Positions 7,256 through 17,742 of a stretch of DNA of 64,000 bases are shown here, piece by piece. The position numbers were made by a program, and so were the translations under genes. The notes under the pieces were generated by a model that worked only from the letters and a program-made list of their open reading frames with translations, did not search any database and was not told the DNA's origin. The stretch is from Streptomyces graminofaciens (GTDB lineage: Bacteria; Actinomycetota; Actinomycetes; Streptomycetales; Streptomycetaceae): assembly GCF_030294945.1 (NCBI RefSeq), contig NZ_AP018448.1:4928001-4992000 (forward strand), written 5' to 3'. How positions within the stretch are numbered: position 1 is the stretch's first letter; each line of letters begins with the position of its first letter.

Positions 7256-7639
7256 GAAGCCGAGAGTGGATCCGCCGGAGGTTGGTAGCTGGTCGGCAAG
7301 GAGTGCACACGAGGACCGGATTAGCTCGATCGTGTGATCGTCCGCCTGCGGGCTTGCGGTGCCCTGGGCTGATCGGGCTATCGGGCTGACGTGGTGGTGC
7401 GACCTGGGACGCCGGGTACGGCGTCAGCGTGCGGGGCCCCTGCTCCACCGGAGGATGGTTCAGGGCCTTCCCGTCGCCTCTGGCCGTACCCAACTGGCCA
7501 GGTCGTGAGGGAACTGGCCTCCCGGGCCCGGACCACGCACAGGATGCGTGTCGCCACCCGGGGTCGAGAACGCCGGGGACCAGCTCGCCCAAGACCGTTC
7601 GGGGCGCGCGGCTGAACGGGACTCGCTCCCGCTCCGTCC
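7256..7639. other. Gap between desaturase and acyl-AMP ligase remnant
   Basis: No coding frame on either strand looks real here. The C-terminal part expected for the upstream acyl-AMP ligase is not recognisable, so this is probably decayed or rearranged coding DNA. Confidence 0.5.
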
Positions 7640-9183
<1,544 letters not shown>

Positions 9184-9230
9184 TGTAACTTCTTCAACTT
9201 CCGCCTGACTACAGGGGATCGGGGGGCTCG

Positions 9231-10265
9231 TCAGCCGAGGCCGGGGCGGCGGGCCAGGGCCGGGGCCGGGGTCGGGGTCGGGGTCGGGCCGAAGGAGTGG
9301 CGGTAGGCGGTCGGGGTCACCCCCACCTGGAGGGTGAAGTGGCGGCGCAGGTTGGAGGCCGTGCCCAGGCCGCTGAGTTCGCTGACCCGTTCGATGGGGA
9401 GGTCCGTCGTCTCCAGCAGGGTCTGGGCGTGTGCGAGGCGGCGGTTGAGGAGCCACTTGAGGGGCGTCATCCCGGTGGCGGCCTGGAGGCGGCGGAAGAA
9501 GGTGCGGGTGCTCAGGCCCGCCTTTCTCGCCATGTCGTCGACCGTCAGGGGCTGGTCGAGGTTGCGGGCGGCCCAGTCCAGGACGGGGCCGAGGCTGTCG
9601 TCGTCGGTGACCGGCACGGAGAGGTCCACGAACTGGGCTTGTCCGCCCGGACGGTGGCCGGAGACCACCAGGCGTCGGGCCACTTGGTTGGCCACATGGG
9701 CGCCGAGGTCGCGGCGTACGAGATGCAGGCACAGGTCCATTCCGGCCGTCATGCCGGCGCTGGTGAGGACCTGGCCCTCGTCGACGTAGAGGACCGAGTC
9801 GTCCACCTCCACCTTGGGGTAACGCCTGGCCAGGTCGGCCGTGTTCAGCCAGTGCGCGGTGGCCCTGCGGCCGTCGAGGAGTCCGGCCTCCGCCAGTGCG
9901 AACGCTCCGGTGCACAGGGACACCATGCGGGCGCCGGCGTCGTGCGCCCGGCGCAGGGCGTCGACGTACTCGGGTGGGAGCGGCTCGCCCCGCGAGGCGA
10001 CGGCGTCCGGGACCGAGGGGACGATCACCGTGTCGGCGGTGACCAGGTCCTCCATCCCATGTGCGGTCCGCACGGAGAATCCTCGCGCCCCCGGACCACC
10101 GGACGACTCACCGGAGAGCGTGCACAGCCTCACCTCGTACCAGGGGTCCGCCAGGTCCGGTAGGGGGTCGCCGAACACCGCGAACGCGATGGCCGCCTCG
10201 TAGATCTCGCATGCCTGCATGTTCGTGTCGTTGATCAGGGCGATGGCGACGGACCCGGGGTTCAT
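9231..10265 (-). CDS. GlxA-family transcriptional regulator (DJ-1/PfpI domain plus AraC HTH)
   Basis: The protein has 344 residues. Residues about 5-190 are a glutamine-amidotransferase-like DJ-1/PfpI domain, with VSLCTGAFALAEAGLLDGRR around the nucleophile-elbow cysteine and ATAHWLNTADLARRYP. Residues about 225-325 are two AraC-type helix-turn-helix motifs (VDDMARKAGLSTRTFFRRL and IERVSELSGLGTASNLRRHF). A low-complexity Pro/Thr/Ala tail ends the protein. Members of this family act as activators or repressors of nearby metabolic genes; the amidotransferase-like part probably binds a small molecule. It diverges from the imine-reductase-like gene at 10409, its likely target. Confidence 0.88.
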   Translation of the reverse strand: MNPGSVAIALINDTNMQACEIYEAAIAFAVFGDPLPDLADPWYEVRLCTLSGESSGGPGARGFSVRTAHGMEDLVTADTVIVPSVPDAVASRGEPLPPEYVDALRRAHDAGARMVSLCTGAFALAEAGLLDGRRATAHWLNTADLARRYPKVEVDDSVLYVDEGQVLTSAGMTAGMDLCLHLVRRDLGAHVANQVARRLVVSGHRPGGQAQFVDLSVPVTDDDSLGPVLDWAARNLDQPLTVDDMARKAGLSTRTFFRRLQAATGMTPLKWLLNRRLAHAQTLLETTDLPIERVSELSGLGTASNLRRHFTLQVGVTPTAYRHSFGPTPTPTPAPALARRPGLG

Positions 10266-10408
10266 GGACCCGAGGCTACGGCAGGAATTTTGCGAAGGTC
10301 GGCATTTCTGCCACTGTCAGCCGCCCTTTCCCCGGTGCGATCGTTCGGTGAACGGGGGATCACCGCCGCGCACGCGGCCAGAAACGAGCCAATGAACAGG
10401 GGTTTCTC

Positions 10409-11311
10409 ATGTCGTACGTCAATGCCGCCGACCGCGCGCCGGTCACCGTCGTCGGGCTGGGGCTCATGGGGCAGGCCTTGGCCGGCGCCTTACTCGACGC
10501 GGGGCATCCCACCACCGTGTGGAACCGGACCGCCGGGAAGGCCGACCGGCTCGTCGAACGGGGTGCTGTCCTCGCCCCTTCCGTCGGGGACGCGGTCGCC
10601 GCCGGTCCGCTGGTGATCGTCTGTGTCACGGACTATGCCGTTGTGCGCGAGTTGTTCGAGCCCTTGGGCGGTGTGCTCGACGGCAAGGTCGTGGTGAACC
10701 TGACCACGGGTACGTCGGCGCAGGCCCGGGAGACCGCCGAGTGGGTGACCCGGTCGGGGGGCGCCGGTTATCTCGACGGGGCCGTCATGGCCGTTCCCGC
10801 GGACATCGCCACGGACGCCGCCGTCCTGCTGTACAGCGGGCCGAAGGAGCACTTCGCCGAGCACGAGGCGACGCTGCGCGCGCTGGGCGGGGCGGGCACC
10901 ACCTATCTGGACACCGACCACGGTCTGTCGGCGCTCTACGACCTGTCGCTGCTGGGCATCATGTGGGGCATCCTGAACGGCTTCCTGCAAGGTGCCGCCC
11001 TGCTGGGCACCGCGCAGGTGAAGGCCACCACGTTCGCGCCGCTCGCCAACACGATGATCAACGTCGTCACCGAGTACGTGAGTGCGTACGCGCCGCAGAT
11101 CGACGCGGGCGAGTACCCGGCCGGTGACGCCACCATGACCGTGCATCAGGAGGCGATGGCCCACCTGGTCGAGGAGAGCGAGACCCTCGGCGTCAACGCC
11201 GAACTGCCCCGGTTCCTCAAGGTCCTCGTCGACCGGGCGGTGACCGCCGGGCATGCCGGCAGCGGCTACGCGGCGCTGATCGAGCAGTTCCGCGCGGGAA
11301 CGTCCGGCTGA
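10409..11311 (+). CDS. NADPH-dependent imine-reductase-like oxidoreductase (6PGDH/HIBADH superfamily)
   Basis: The N-terminal Rossmann domain has TVVGLGLMGQALAGALLDAG and, after the second strand, WNRTAGKAD, the NADP-type NRT motif. Residues about 165-300 form the helical dimerisation domain, with ALYDLSLLGIMWGILNGFLQG, the helix that carries the proton-donor position in imine reductases. 6-phosphogluconate and hydroxyisobutyrate dehydrogenases have a conserved Lys (GxxxxxxKxxxN) there; here it is replaced, which favours an imine-reductase-like activity on cyclic imines. Substrate unknown. It is transcribed away from the GlxA-type regulator at 9231. Confidence 0.8.
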   Translation: MSYVNAADRAPVTVVGLGLMGQALAGALLDAGHPTTVWNRTAGKADRLVERGAVLAPSVGDAVAAGPLVIVCVTDYAVVRELFEPLGGVLDGKVVVNLTTGTSAQARETAEWVTRSGGAGYLDGAVMAVPADIATDAAVLLYSGPKEHFAEHEATLRALGGAGTTYLDTDHGLSALYDLSLLGIMWGILNGFLQGAALLGTAQVKATTFAPLANTMINVVTEYVSAYAPQIDAGEYPAGDATMTVHQEAMAHLVEESETLGVNAELPRFLKVLVDRAVTAGHAGSGYAALIEQFRAGTSG

Positions 11312-11314
11312 CGG

Positions 11315-11339
11315 GGGCGGGCCGACCGATGGCCCGCCC
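11315..11339. terminator. Bidirectional hairpin between convergent genes
   Basis: The arms gggcgggcc (11315-11323) and ggcccgccc (11331-11339) pair with a 7-base loop. They lie between the stop of the imine-reductase-like gene and the stop of the thioesterase gene that faces it. Confidence 0.65.
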
Positions 11340-11354
11340 ACGTCGGCGCGGCCG

Positions 11355-12140
11355 TCAGGCCGTGCGGGTCGGCAGCAGATCACGGATCAGGTCGGTCACT
11401 TCGCTCGCGTGGTCGTTGAGGAAGAAGTGGCCTCCCGCGAACACGTGCGACCGGCAGTCGCCCGAGGTGTGGTTCTGCCAGGCCTGTACGTCCTCGACGG
11501 GGGCCGCGGAGTCCCGGTCGCCCGTCAGGGTCACCACGGGGCACGACAGGAGGGGGCCCTCGGTGTCCTCGTACGAGGCGAGGGCCCGATAGTCGCCGCG
11601 CAGTGCGGGCAGGGCCAGCTCCAGCAGTTCGGGGTCGTCGAAGAACGCGGACTCCGTGCCGCCGAGTCCGCGGACCCGTGCCACCAGTTCGGCGTCGTTG
11701 CGCGGCCAGTCCTCGGTGCGCCGCTTGGCCGAGGACGGGGCGCGGCGGCCCGACAGGACGAGGAGGTGGGGTTCGCCGCCGGGCAGGCGGGCGAGGCGTA
11801 CGGCCACCTCGTACGCGAGCGAGGCGCCCATGCTGTGGCCCAGCAGTGCCCGGGGCCGGTCGCCCGGCGGGCCCAGGGCCTCGACGATCAGGTCGGCCAG
11901 CAGGTGCAGGTCCTCGACCGGCGCCTCGCGGAACCGGTCGAGCCGCCCCGGGTACTGCACGGCCAGGACGTCGACGGCGGGGGCGAGTCCGACGGCGAGT
12001 GGGCGCCAGTAGCCGGCGGAGCCGCCCGCGTGCGGGAAGCAGACCAGCTCGTAGGCCGCGTCCGCGGCCGTGGTCGAGTGCGGCCGTGTCAGTGCCCGGA
12101 AGCGGCGGAACCAGATGTCCTGTCCTTGACTCACGCGCAC
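11355..12140 (-). CDS. Type II thioesterase (alpha/beta hydrolase, GrsT-like)
   Basis: The protein has 261 residues. It opens after about 30 residues with LVCFPHAGGSAGYWRPLA, the hallmark oxyanion-hole segment of type II thioesterases. The nucleophile elbow is GHSMGASLAYEVA (Ser near 97). The acid lies in LTGDRDSAAPVEDVQAW and the His in FAGGHFFLNDH. Such enzymes remove stalled or mis-primed acyl groups from NRPS/PKS carrier proteins. No NRPS or PKS gene is in the window, but the dead acyl-AMP ligase 2 kb away fits a vanished assembly line. It could act in trans on another cluster. Confidence 0.88.
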   Translation of the reverse strand: MRVSQGQDIWFRRFRALTRPHSTTAADAAYELVCFPHAGGSAGYWRPLAVGLAPAVDVLAVQYPGRLDRFREAPVEDLHLLADLIVEALGPPGDRPRALLGHSMGASLAYEVAVRLARLPGGEPHLLVLSGRRAPSSAKRRTEDWPRNDAELVARVRGLGGTESAFFDDPELLELALPALRGDYRALASYEDTEGPLLSCPVVTLTGDRDSAAPVEDVQAWQNHTSGDCRSHVFAGGHFFLNDHASEVTDLIRDLLPTRTA

Positions 12141-12216
12141 CGGTCCCGTGACTTCGCGCTCAACTGCTCCTCCATCGCACGTAGTTCGATGACTGCCGAT
12201 CAGAGAACAACGTATG

Positions 12217-15111
12217 TCACGGCAGCGGCTGTTCGGTCCAGATGATCTTGCCGTCGGGGGTGTAGCGGGTGCCCCAGCGTTCGGTGAGCTGGGCGACCAG
12301 GAAGAGGCCGCGGCCGCCCTCGTCCTCCGTCCTGGCCCGGCGCAGGCGCGGGGAGGTGCCGCTGCCGTCGAAGACCTCGCAGATCAGGGCGCGGTCGCGG
12401 AGCAGGCGGAGCTGGACGGGGCCGCTGGCGTGGCGGATGGCGTTGGTGACCAGTTCGTCGGCGACGAGTTCGGTGGTGAAGGCCAGCTCGTCCAGGCCCC
12501 AGGCCGCGAGCTGGTCCATGACGGCTTGGCGGGCCCGGGAGACGACCGCCGGGTCGCTCGGCAGCTCCCACTGGGCGACCCGCTCCGCGCCCAGGGCGTG
12601 CGTACGGGCGACCAGCAGGGCCACGTCGTCGCTCGGGCGGTCCGGGAGCAGGGCGTCGAGAACCATCTCGCAGGTGTCCTCGGGGGCACGGTCCGCGTGG
12701 GCGAGGACGGTACGGAGCTTGTCGAGGCCGGTGTCGATGTCGCGGTGCCGGTCCTCGATCAACCCGTCGGTGTAGAGGACGAGTTGGCTGCCCTCGGCCA
12801 GCTTCAGCTCGACCGTCTCGAAGGGCATGCCGCCCAGCCCCAGCGGCGGTCCCGAGGGCAGGTCCACGAAGTCCACCGTGCCGTCCGGGGCGACGACCGC
12901 GGGGAGGGGGTGCCCCGCGCGGGTGAGGACGCAGGTCCGGGACACCGGGTCGTAGACGGCGTACAGGCAGGTCGCGCCGACGATGCCGGAGTCCTGGTGG
13001 GTGTTCTCCACCGCCCAGCCCTCGCCCCGGTCGAGCCTGCCGACCAGGTCGTCGAGGTGGGTGAGGAGGTCGTCCGGGGGCAGGTCGAGGGAGCAGAAGT
13101 TGTGCACGGCGGTGCGCAGGCGGCCCATGGTGGCGGCGGCGTGCAGTCCGTGGCCGACGACGTCGCCGACCACCAGGGCGACCCGGGCGCCGGAGAGGGG
13201 AATGACGTCGAACCAGTCGCCGCCCACCCCGGCCTGCGCCGGCAGATAGCGGTAGGCGACCTCGACCGCGCTCTGCTCGGAACGGCCGCGCGGCAGCAGG
13301 CTGCGCTGGAGGGCGAGGGCGGTGTTGTGCTCGCGGGTGTAGCGGCGGGCGTTGTCGATGCAGATCGCCGCGCGGCCGACCAGTTCCTGGGCGAGGGAAA
13401 GGTCGTCGTCCTCGAAGGGGGCGGGGCGTTCGGCGCGGTAGAAGCTGACGACGCCGAGGGTCACGCCGCGGGCCTTCAGCGGGACCGTGATCAGGGAGTG
13501 GATGCCCGCGGCGAGGACCCGTTCGAGACGGGCCGGGTCCTGGGCGAGCCAGCCGCGCGCCTCTGCCAGTACGGGTTCGAGCACCGACTGGCCGGTCTCC
13601 CAGCTGCGGGCCTGGGGCGTGGAGGGGACGTACGGGAAGGAGTCGCCGACCTCATACAGATGGGACCCCTTGTGCACGGCCCCCATCGCGACCCGGCGCA
13701 GCGGGCTCCCCGCGCCGAGCGGGCCGGGTTCGTCACCCTGCAGCACGCTGTCCGGCAGGTCCACGGCGGCGAAGTCGGCGAACCGGGGGACGGTCACCTC
13801 CGCCAGCTCCTCCGCGGTGCGGGTGACGTCGAGGGTGGTGCCGACGCGGACACCGGCGTCGTGCAGCAGCTCCAGGCGTCTGCGGGCCAGGAGGGCGAGG
13901 CGGCCTACGCCGGGGTCGCCCACGAGGAGGAGCCAGGAGTCGGTGGAGGTGGGGGTGGGGGTGGGTTCGGTTGTCCCGGGGGCGGGTGGGGTCGCCTCCC
14001 GGGTGGGGGTGAGCGGGTGGGAGTGAAGCGGGGCGGGTGGTGCCGTTGTGGGGGCGGCGACGAGGGGCGGGGGTGTGAGTGCCGGGGGAGCCGCCGGGGT
14101 GGTCAGTTCGACGTGGCGCAGGTGGGGGCCGCCCAGGACGCGGGCCTCGACGACCACGCCCCGCTCGCCCGCCGCGCCCATGATCGGGCGCCGGAGCAGG
14201 TTGGCGATCCGGCCGCCGGAGAGGGCGACCTCGTCGAGGGTTCGGTGCGGTGAGGCGATGAGTTCCTCGGCCTTCTCGCGCAGTACCGCCAGGTCGACGC
14301 GGCCGAGGGCCGCCTCGCCGGCCCGTCCGTCGGATGCTGCCCGGCCGCCGTGTCCGACGGTCGGGCCGACCGGAACCGCTCGTCCGGTCGGCCCGTGCTC
14401 GGGGGGCTGGCGTGGCCACACGTCGGGGCCGCCGACACCCCGGGCGGCCCTGCGATACGCGGCGAGCAGGGCGCGTTCCCTCTCCGTGGCCTGCTCCAGC
14501 AGCTCGGCCTCGATGTCGTGGGCGGCCTCGCGGACCAGCCGCAGCATGGCGGGGTCGCCGTCCTCGCGGAGGCAGGTGAGGTCGAGGATCGCCTCGATGC
14601 GGCCGCTGAGCGGGTTGCGGACAGGGGCGCCGGCGCAGGCGAAGGGGGAGAGGCAGTCGGCGAAGTGCTCACGGCCGACGACGTAGATGGGCTGTCGTTC
14701 GGCGAGGGCGGTGCCGACGCCGTTGGTGCCGGTGGCGTACTCGGACGCGCAGAAGCCAGGGGCGAAGTTGACGTCGTCGAGGCGGGCCAGCAATCGCCGG
14801 TCGCCGCCGCGCCGCTGCACCACGCGGGCCTGGCCGTCGCAGAGCACGATGGCCATGCTGACGGCGGAGAGGGACGAGGTCAGGCGGGTCAGTACCGGGT
14901 CGGCGGCGCGGAGGAAGGGGTCCTCCATGGCGAGGTCCGGGGCGTAGGAGACCAGCGGGCGGTGTGGTTCCAGTCCGGCCGAGCGGCAGCGTTTCCAGGA
15001 GTCGAGCACCGGGTGGCGGACGTCCGAGCCGACGTGTGCGCCGGCGAGGAAGCGTTCGTGGGCGTCGACCAGACCGCCGATGTCGTCCCAGGCGACAGTC
15101 AAGGGGATCAC
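12217..15111 (-). CDS. Multidomain PP2C phosphatase: AcoR-type GAF, GAF, SpoIIE, anti-sigma-type ATPase
   Basis: An N-terminal GAF of the type heading AcoR activators (VLDSWKRCRSAGLEPHRP, then ASEYATGTNGVGTALA) is followed by a linker with an ANTAR-like or helical segment. After a long Pro/Thr stretch comes a second GAF (about 430-560; IHSLITVPLKARGVTLGVVS). A SpoIIE/PP2C domain follows (ALQRSLLP, GGDWFDVIPL, VVGDVVGHGLHAAATM, LVLYTDGLIEDR, PSDDVALLVAR). A HATPase of RsbW type ends it (TTELVADELVTNAIRHASGP, GRGLFLV). It probably dephosphorylates anti-anti-sigma proteins on a sensed signal. Starts at 15165 (GTG), 15111 (GTG) or 15102 (TTG) are all possible. Confidence 0.88.
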   Translation of the reverse strand: MIPLTVAWDDIGGLVDAHERFLAGAHVGSDVRHPVLDSWKRCRSAGLEPHRPLVSYAPDLAMEDPFLRAADPVLTRLTSSLSAVSMAIVLCDGQARVVQRRGGDRRLLARLDDVNFAPGFCASEYATGTNGVGTALAERQPIYVVGREHFADCLSPFACAGAPVRNPLSGRIEAILDLTCLREDGDPAMLRLVREAAHDIEAELLEQATERERALLAAYRRAARGVGGPDVWPRQPPEHGPTGRAVPVGPTVGHGGRAASDGRAGEAALGRVDLAVLREKAEELIASPHRTLDEVALSGGRIANLLRRPIMGAAGERGVVVEARVLGGPHLRHVELTTPAAPPALTPPPLVAAPTTAPPAPLHSHPLTPTREATPPAPGTTEPTPTPTSTDSWLLLVGDPGVGRLALLARRRLELLHDAGVRVGTTLDVTRTAEELAEVTVPRFADFAAVDLPDSVLQGDEPGPLGAGSPLRRVAMGAVHKGSHLYEVGDSFPYVPSTPQARSWETGQSVLEPVLAEARGWLAQDPARLERVLAAGIHSLITVPLKARGVTLGVVSFYRAERPAPFEDDDLSLAQELVGRAAICIDNARRYTREHNTALALQRSLLPRGRSEQSAVEVAYRYLPAQAGVGGDWFDVIPLSGARVALVVGDVVGHGLHAAATMGRLRTAVHNFCSLDLPPDDLLTHLDDLVGRLDRGEGWAVENTHQDSGIVGATCLYAVYDPVSRTCVLTRAGHPLPAVVAPDGTVDFVDLPSGPPLGLGGMPFETVELKLAEGSQLVLYTDGLIEDRHRDIDTGLDKLRTVLAHADRAPEDTCEMVLDALLPDRPSDDVALLVARTHALGAERVAQWELPSDPAVVSRARQAVMDQLAAWGLDELAFTTELVADELVTNAIRHASGPVQLRLLRDRALICEVFDGSGTSPRLRRARTEDEGGRGLFLVAQLTERWGTRYTPDGKIIWTEQPLP

Positions 15112-15164
15112 TTCCCTCGGCTGGAGTCGGCCGGGCCCGTCGCGTGCCGCCGCTCGGCTCGCCA

Positions 15165-15608
15165 CCGGGGCGGCCCTCCAAGCGCTCTCACACTAGACCC
15201 GTTGTGATGCGCCTCACAACAGAAGGCCCGCAGGGGGCTGCCGCCTCTCCGAACCCGCCCCTTCCGCGCTTCAGAGCTCGGGAGGGGCTGGTCCGTCGGC
15301 GGGTACGGGGTCGTCGTGGTTGATCGCGCGGGTCCCCGCGCCCCTTTCCGGGGGCCTGGTGAAGTTGATCTGTGACCAGTGTCTCGGTGATGGCATGTCG
15401 CCTGGTCGGTGGAGGGAATTACGTTCTCTAACACCGGGGGGTCATGTCGGCGGGGAACGGTCGTCTCGTTCCCCACGTTCTCGTATTCCCTCGTCCCCTC
15501 TCCCGGTTCTCCCGCACCCCTTCTCCCTCCCCGCTCCTGTCTCGCCCTGGCCGCGTCGGTCCCGTCCCCCTTTTCCGGGCCCGCGCGACACGGAAGGACG
15601 ACCTGCCC
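15165..15608. other. Divergent intergenic region with a degenerate Streptomyces repeat
   Basis: The region separates the SpoIIE-type gene from the YbhN-like gene. It contains cgcgggtccccgcgccccttt around 15327-15348, a form of the cgcgcagttccccgcgcccct motif that is scattered between Streptomyces genes; related copies lie at 22841-22862 and 54630-54670. An open frame from 15444 joins the YbhN gene but looks non-coding before 15609. Confidence 0.45.
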
Positions 15609-16625
15609 TTGATTCCGCTTCCGCTCGACGCGCCGCCTCCCCCGCCGCCAGCGCCCGTCAATCTCCTCTCCCGCGTTCCACTGCCACGTGTCACCGGGCG
15701 GCAGGTTCGGCTCGCCGTCAGTCTGTTGCCGCTGCTGTTGATCGCGGTGTGGGCAGTGATCGACTGGGAGGTCGTGTACGGCAGTGCCGTCCGGCTCGCC
15801 TCGGCCGAGCTGTCCTGGCTGCTGGCCGGGGCCGTGCTCGCCGTTCTGTGTTCCGCGGCCACCGCGTGCATCCGCCAGGGGACCGTTCCCGAGCGACTGC
15901 CGCCTGGGCTGCTGTTCGCCTCGCAGTTCGCCGCGGGGGCCGCCGGGCATGTCCTCCCGGCCAACCTCGGCGCCCACGCCGTCACCCTGCGCTTCCTCCA
16001 GCGCCAGGGCATACCCCTGCCCCGGGCCACCGCCTCGATCGCCCTGTACTCCCTGGTCAAGCCGGTGGCGAGAACCGCCGTTATCGCCGTCTTCGTCCTC
16101 GCCCTCCCGGGCACCCTGCACCTCGGCGACCTGCTCCCGGACACCCGCACCCTGGCCGTCGTCGCCGCGGCAGTCGCCCTCGCGCTCGTCGCCGTGGTCG
16201 TGACCCTGACGGCCGTACGAGTGCTGCGCCGCCACTGCATCCGGCTCGCGCAGACCGCCCTGACGGACCTCCGCCTCGTCCACCGGCGCCCCAGCCGTGC
16301 CCTCGCCCTGTGGGGCGGGGCGGCCGCCCTCCCCGTACTGCAGGCCTGCGTCCTCGCCGCGGTCGGCGCGTCCGTCGATCTGCCGGTGTCCTGGCCGCTC
16401 ATGGTCTTCGCCTATCTCGCCGCCAGCACCGTGGTCGGGGCCGTCCCCGCACCCGGTGGCATCGGCCCGGTCGACGCGGCCGTGGTCTTCACCCTCGTCG
16501 CCTTCGGCGCGCCCGCGACCCTCGCCACCACCACCGTCATCGGCTACCGCCTGCTGACCGTCTGGCTCCCCCTGCTCCCCGGCACGCTCGTCCTCTCGGC
16601 CCTCGTGCGCGCGAAGGCTCTGTGA
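15609..16625 (+). CDS. YbhN/UPF0104-like multi-pass membrane protein (lysylphosphatidylglycerol synthase TM family)
   Basis: The protein has 338 residues from the TTG at 15609, which has a good ribosome site (ggaagga, 9 bases ahead); an ATG at 15444 would add 55 Pro/Arg-rich residues that do not look coding. It has about seven or eight hydrophobic helices. Family-type motifs include QFAAGAAGHVLPANLGAHAV and STVVGAVPAPGGIGPVDAAV (PxPGGxG). These proteins are thought to move or flip lipids or glycolipid intermediates; the precise substrate is unknown. It converges on the Ku gene, with a shared terminator between. Confidence 0.8.
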   Translation: MIPLPLDAPPPPPPAPVNLLSRVPLPRVTGRQVRLAVSLLPLLLIAVWAVIDWEVVYGSAVRLASAELSWLLAGAVLAVLCSAATACIRQGTVPERLPPGLLFASQFAAGAAGHVLPANLGAHAVTLRFLQRQGIPLPRATASIALYSLVKPVARTAVIAVFVLALPGTLHLGDLLPDTRTLAVVAAAVALALVAVVVTLTAVRVLRRHCIRLAQTALTDLRLVHRRPSRALALWGGAAALPVLQACVLAAVGASVDLPVSWPLMVFAYLAASTVVGAVPAPGGIGPVDAAVVFTLVAFGAPATLATTTVIGYRLLTVWLPLLPGTLVLSALVRAKAL

Positions 16626-16643
16626 CGCGAGCCGCGCCTCGCA

Positions 16644-16679
16644 TGAGAAGACGGGGCTGCTGCGCCCCCTGTCTTCTCA
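16644..16679. terminator. Bidirectional hairpin between YbhN-like gene and ku
   Basis: The arm tgagaagacgggg at 16644-16656 pairs with ccccctgtcttctca ending at 16679, with one mismatch or bulge. It lies between two converging genes. Confidence 0.75.
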
Positions 16680-16709
16680 GGCCTCCAGCCGATGCTTCGA
16701 CCTCTCCCC

Positions 16710-17690
16710 CTAAGCCGTGCGCTTGCGTGGGGTCGTCTTTTTCGCGGAGGTCTTCTTCGCCGCTGTGGACTTGGCTGTTGTCGTCTTCTTCGCTGTTGTC
16801 TTCTTCGCTGTCCGTGGTGATCCGGTCGTCGACTTCTTCGCGGACGCGGCCGTCTTCTTCTTCGTCGTGGTTGTCGACTTCTTCGGCAGGTGGGTGATGT
16901 CCGCGGCCTCCTCGCCACGGGACTCCTTGGCCTCACGCACGCTCTTCTCCAGGGCCGCCATCAGGTCCAGGACCCTGCCGCCGGCGGGCGCGGCGGGGGC
17001 GGACGGTGGCTCCTCGCCGGAGGCCTTCGCCGAGATGAGTTCCTCGACCGCCTCGCGGTAGTCGTCGTGGAGCGCTTCGAGGTCGACGTCACCGAGCGTG
17101 TCCATCAGGGCGTCCGCGAGGTCGAGTTCCTTGTCCCTGACCGTGACGCCCGCGTCGGGGGCGACCCCCTCGGTCGCGCGGATCTCGTCCGGCCAGAGCA
17201 GTCCGTGCATCGCCAGTACGTCGTCCACCACCCGGAGCATGCCCAGCCGCTCCCGCCCCCGCAGCGCGAACTTGCAGATGGCGACCTTGCCGCTGCGCTT
17301 CAGCGCCTCCCGGAGCAGGGTGTACGGCTTGGCGGCCGGGACGCCGTTCGCGGCGAGGTAGTACGCGGCGTCCATCTGGAGCGGGTCGACACGCTCGGCC
17401 GGCACGAAGCCCTCGATCTCGATCGTCTTCGCGGTCGGGATCGGCAGCGCCGCGAGGTCCTGGTCCGTGACCGGGATCATCGTGCCGTCGGCGTCCTCGT
17501 ACGCCTTGCCGATCTCCCCCTGCTCCACCTCACGGTCCTCCAGCTCGCAGACCTTGCGGTAGCGGATACGGCCGCCGTCCTCCAGATGGATCTGGCGGAA
17601 GGAGACGGAGTGGCTCTCGGTGGCGTTCACCAGCTTGATCGGGATGCTGACCAGGCCGAACGAGATGGCGCCGTTCCATATGGATCGCAC
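16710..17690 (-). CDS. ku: Non-homologous end joining protein Ku
   Basis: The protein begins VRSIWNGAISFGLVSIPIKL at the GTG at 17690, with aaagg 8 bases upstream; three extra codons to 17699 are possible. The Ku core (residues about 1-255) includes RIRYRKVCELEDREVEQGEI and DPLQMDAAYYLA. The last 60 residues are a Lys/Thr/Ala tail of KKTTAKKT type, as in longer actinobacterial Ku proteins, which helps DNA threading or binding. Ku binds double-strand ends as a ring and recruits LigD. It diverges from the LigD polymerase gene across 52 bases, so the two are probably co-regulated. Confidence 0.96.
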   Translation of the reverse strand: MRSIWNGAISFGLVSIPIKLVNATESHSVSFRQIHLEDGGRIRYRKVCELEDREVEQGEIGKAYEDADGTMIPVTDQDLAALPIPTAKTIEIEGFVPAERVDPLQMDAAYYLAANGVPAAKPYTLLREALKRSGKVAICKFALRGRERLGMLRVVDDVLAMHGLLWPDEIRATEGVAPDAGVTVRDKELDLADALMDTLGDVDLEALHDDYREAVEELISAKASGEEPPSAPAAPAGGRVLDLMAALEKSVREAKESRGEEAADITHLPKKSTTTTKKKTAASAKKSTTGSPRTAKKTTAKKTTTAKSTAAKKTSAKKTTPRKRTA

Positions 17691-17742
17691 GATCAGCACC
17701 TTTCAGTGAGGTATCGACCCTTTTCCGTGGGATTCTCATCGT

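Noticed and set aside
10409..11311. Oxidoreductase considered as a 6-phosphogluconate or hydroxyisobutyrate dehydrogenase
   Set aside because: The conserved catalytic Lys motif of those enzymes is missing in the helix that here reads ALYDLSLLGIMWG.
12214..14253. Long rightward frame (679 codons) opposite the SpoIIE-type gene
   Set aside because: It is antisense to a clearly recognised multidomain protein; its predicted chain is low-complexity Gly/Ala/Arg/Glu with no family motif, a normal effect of high GC.
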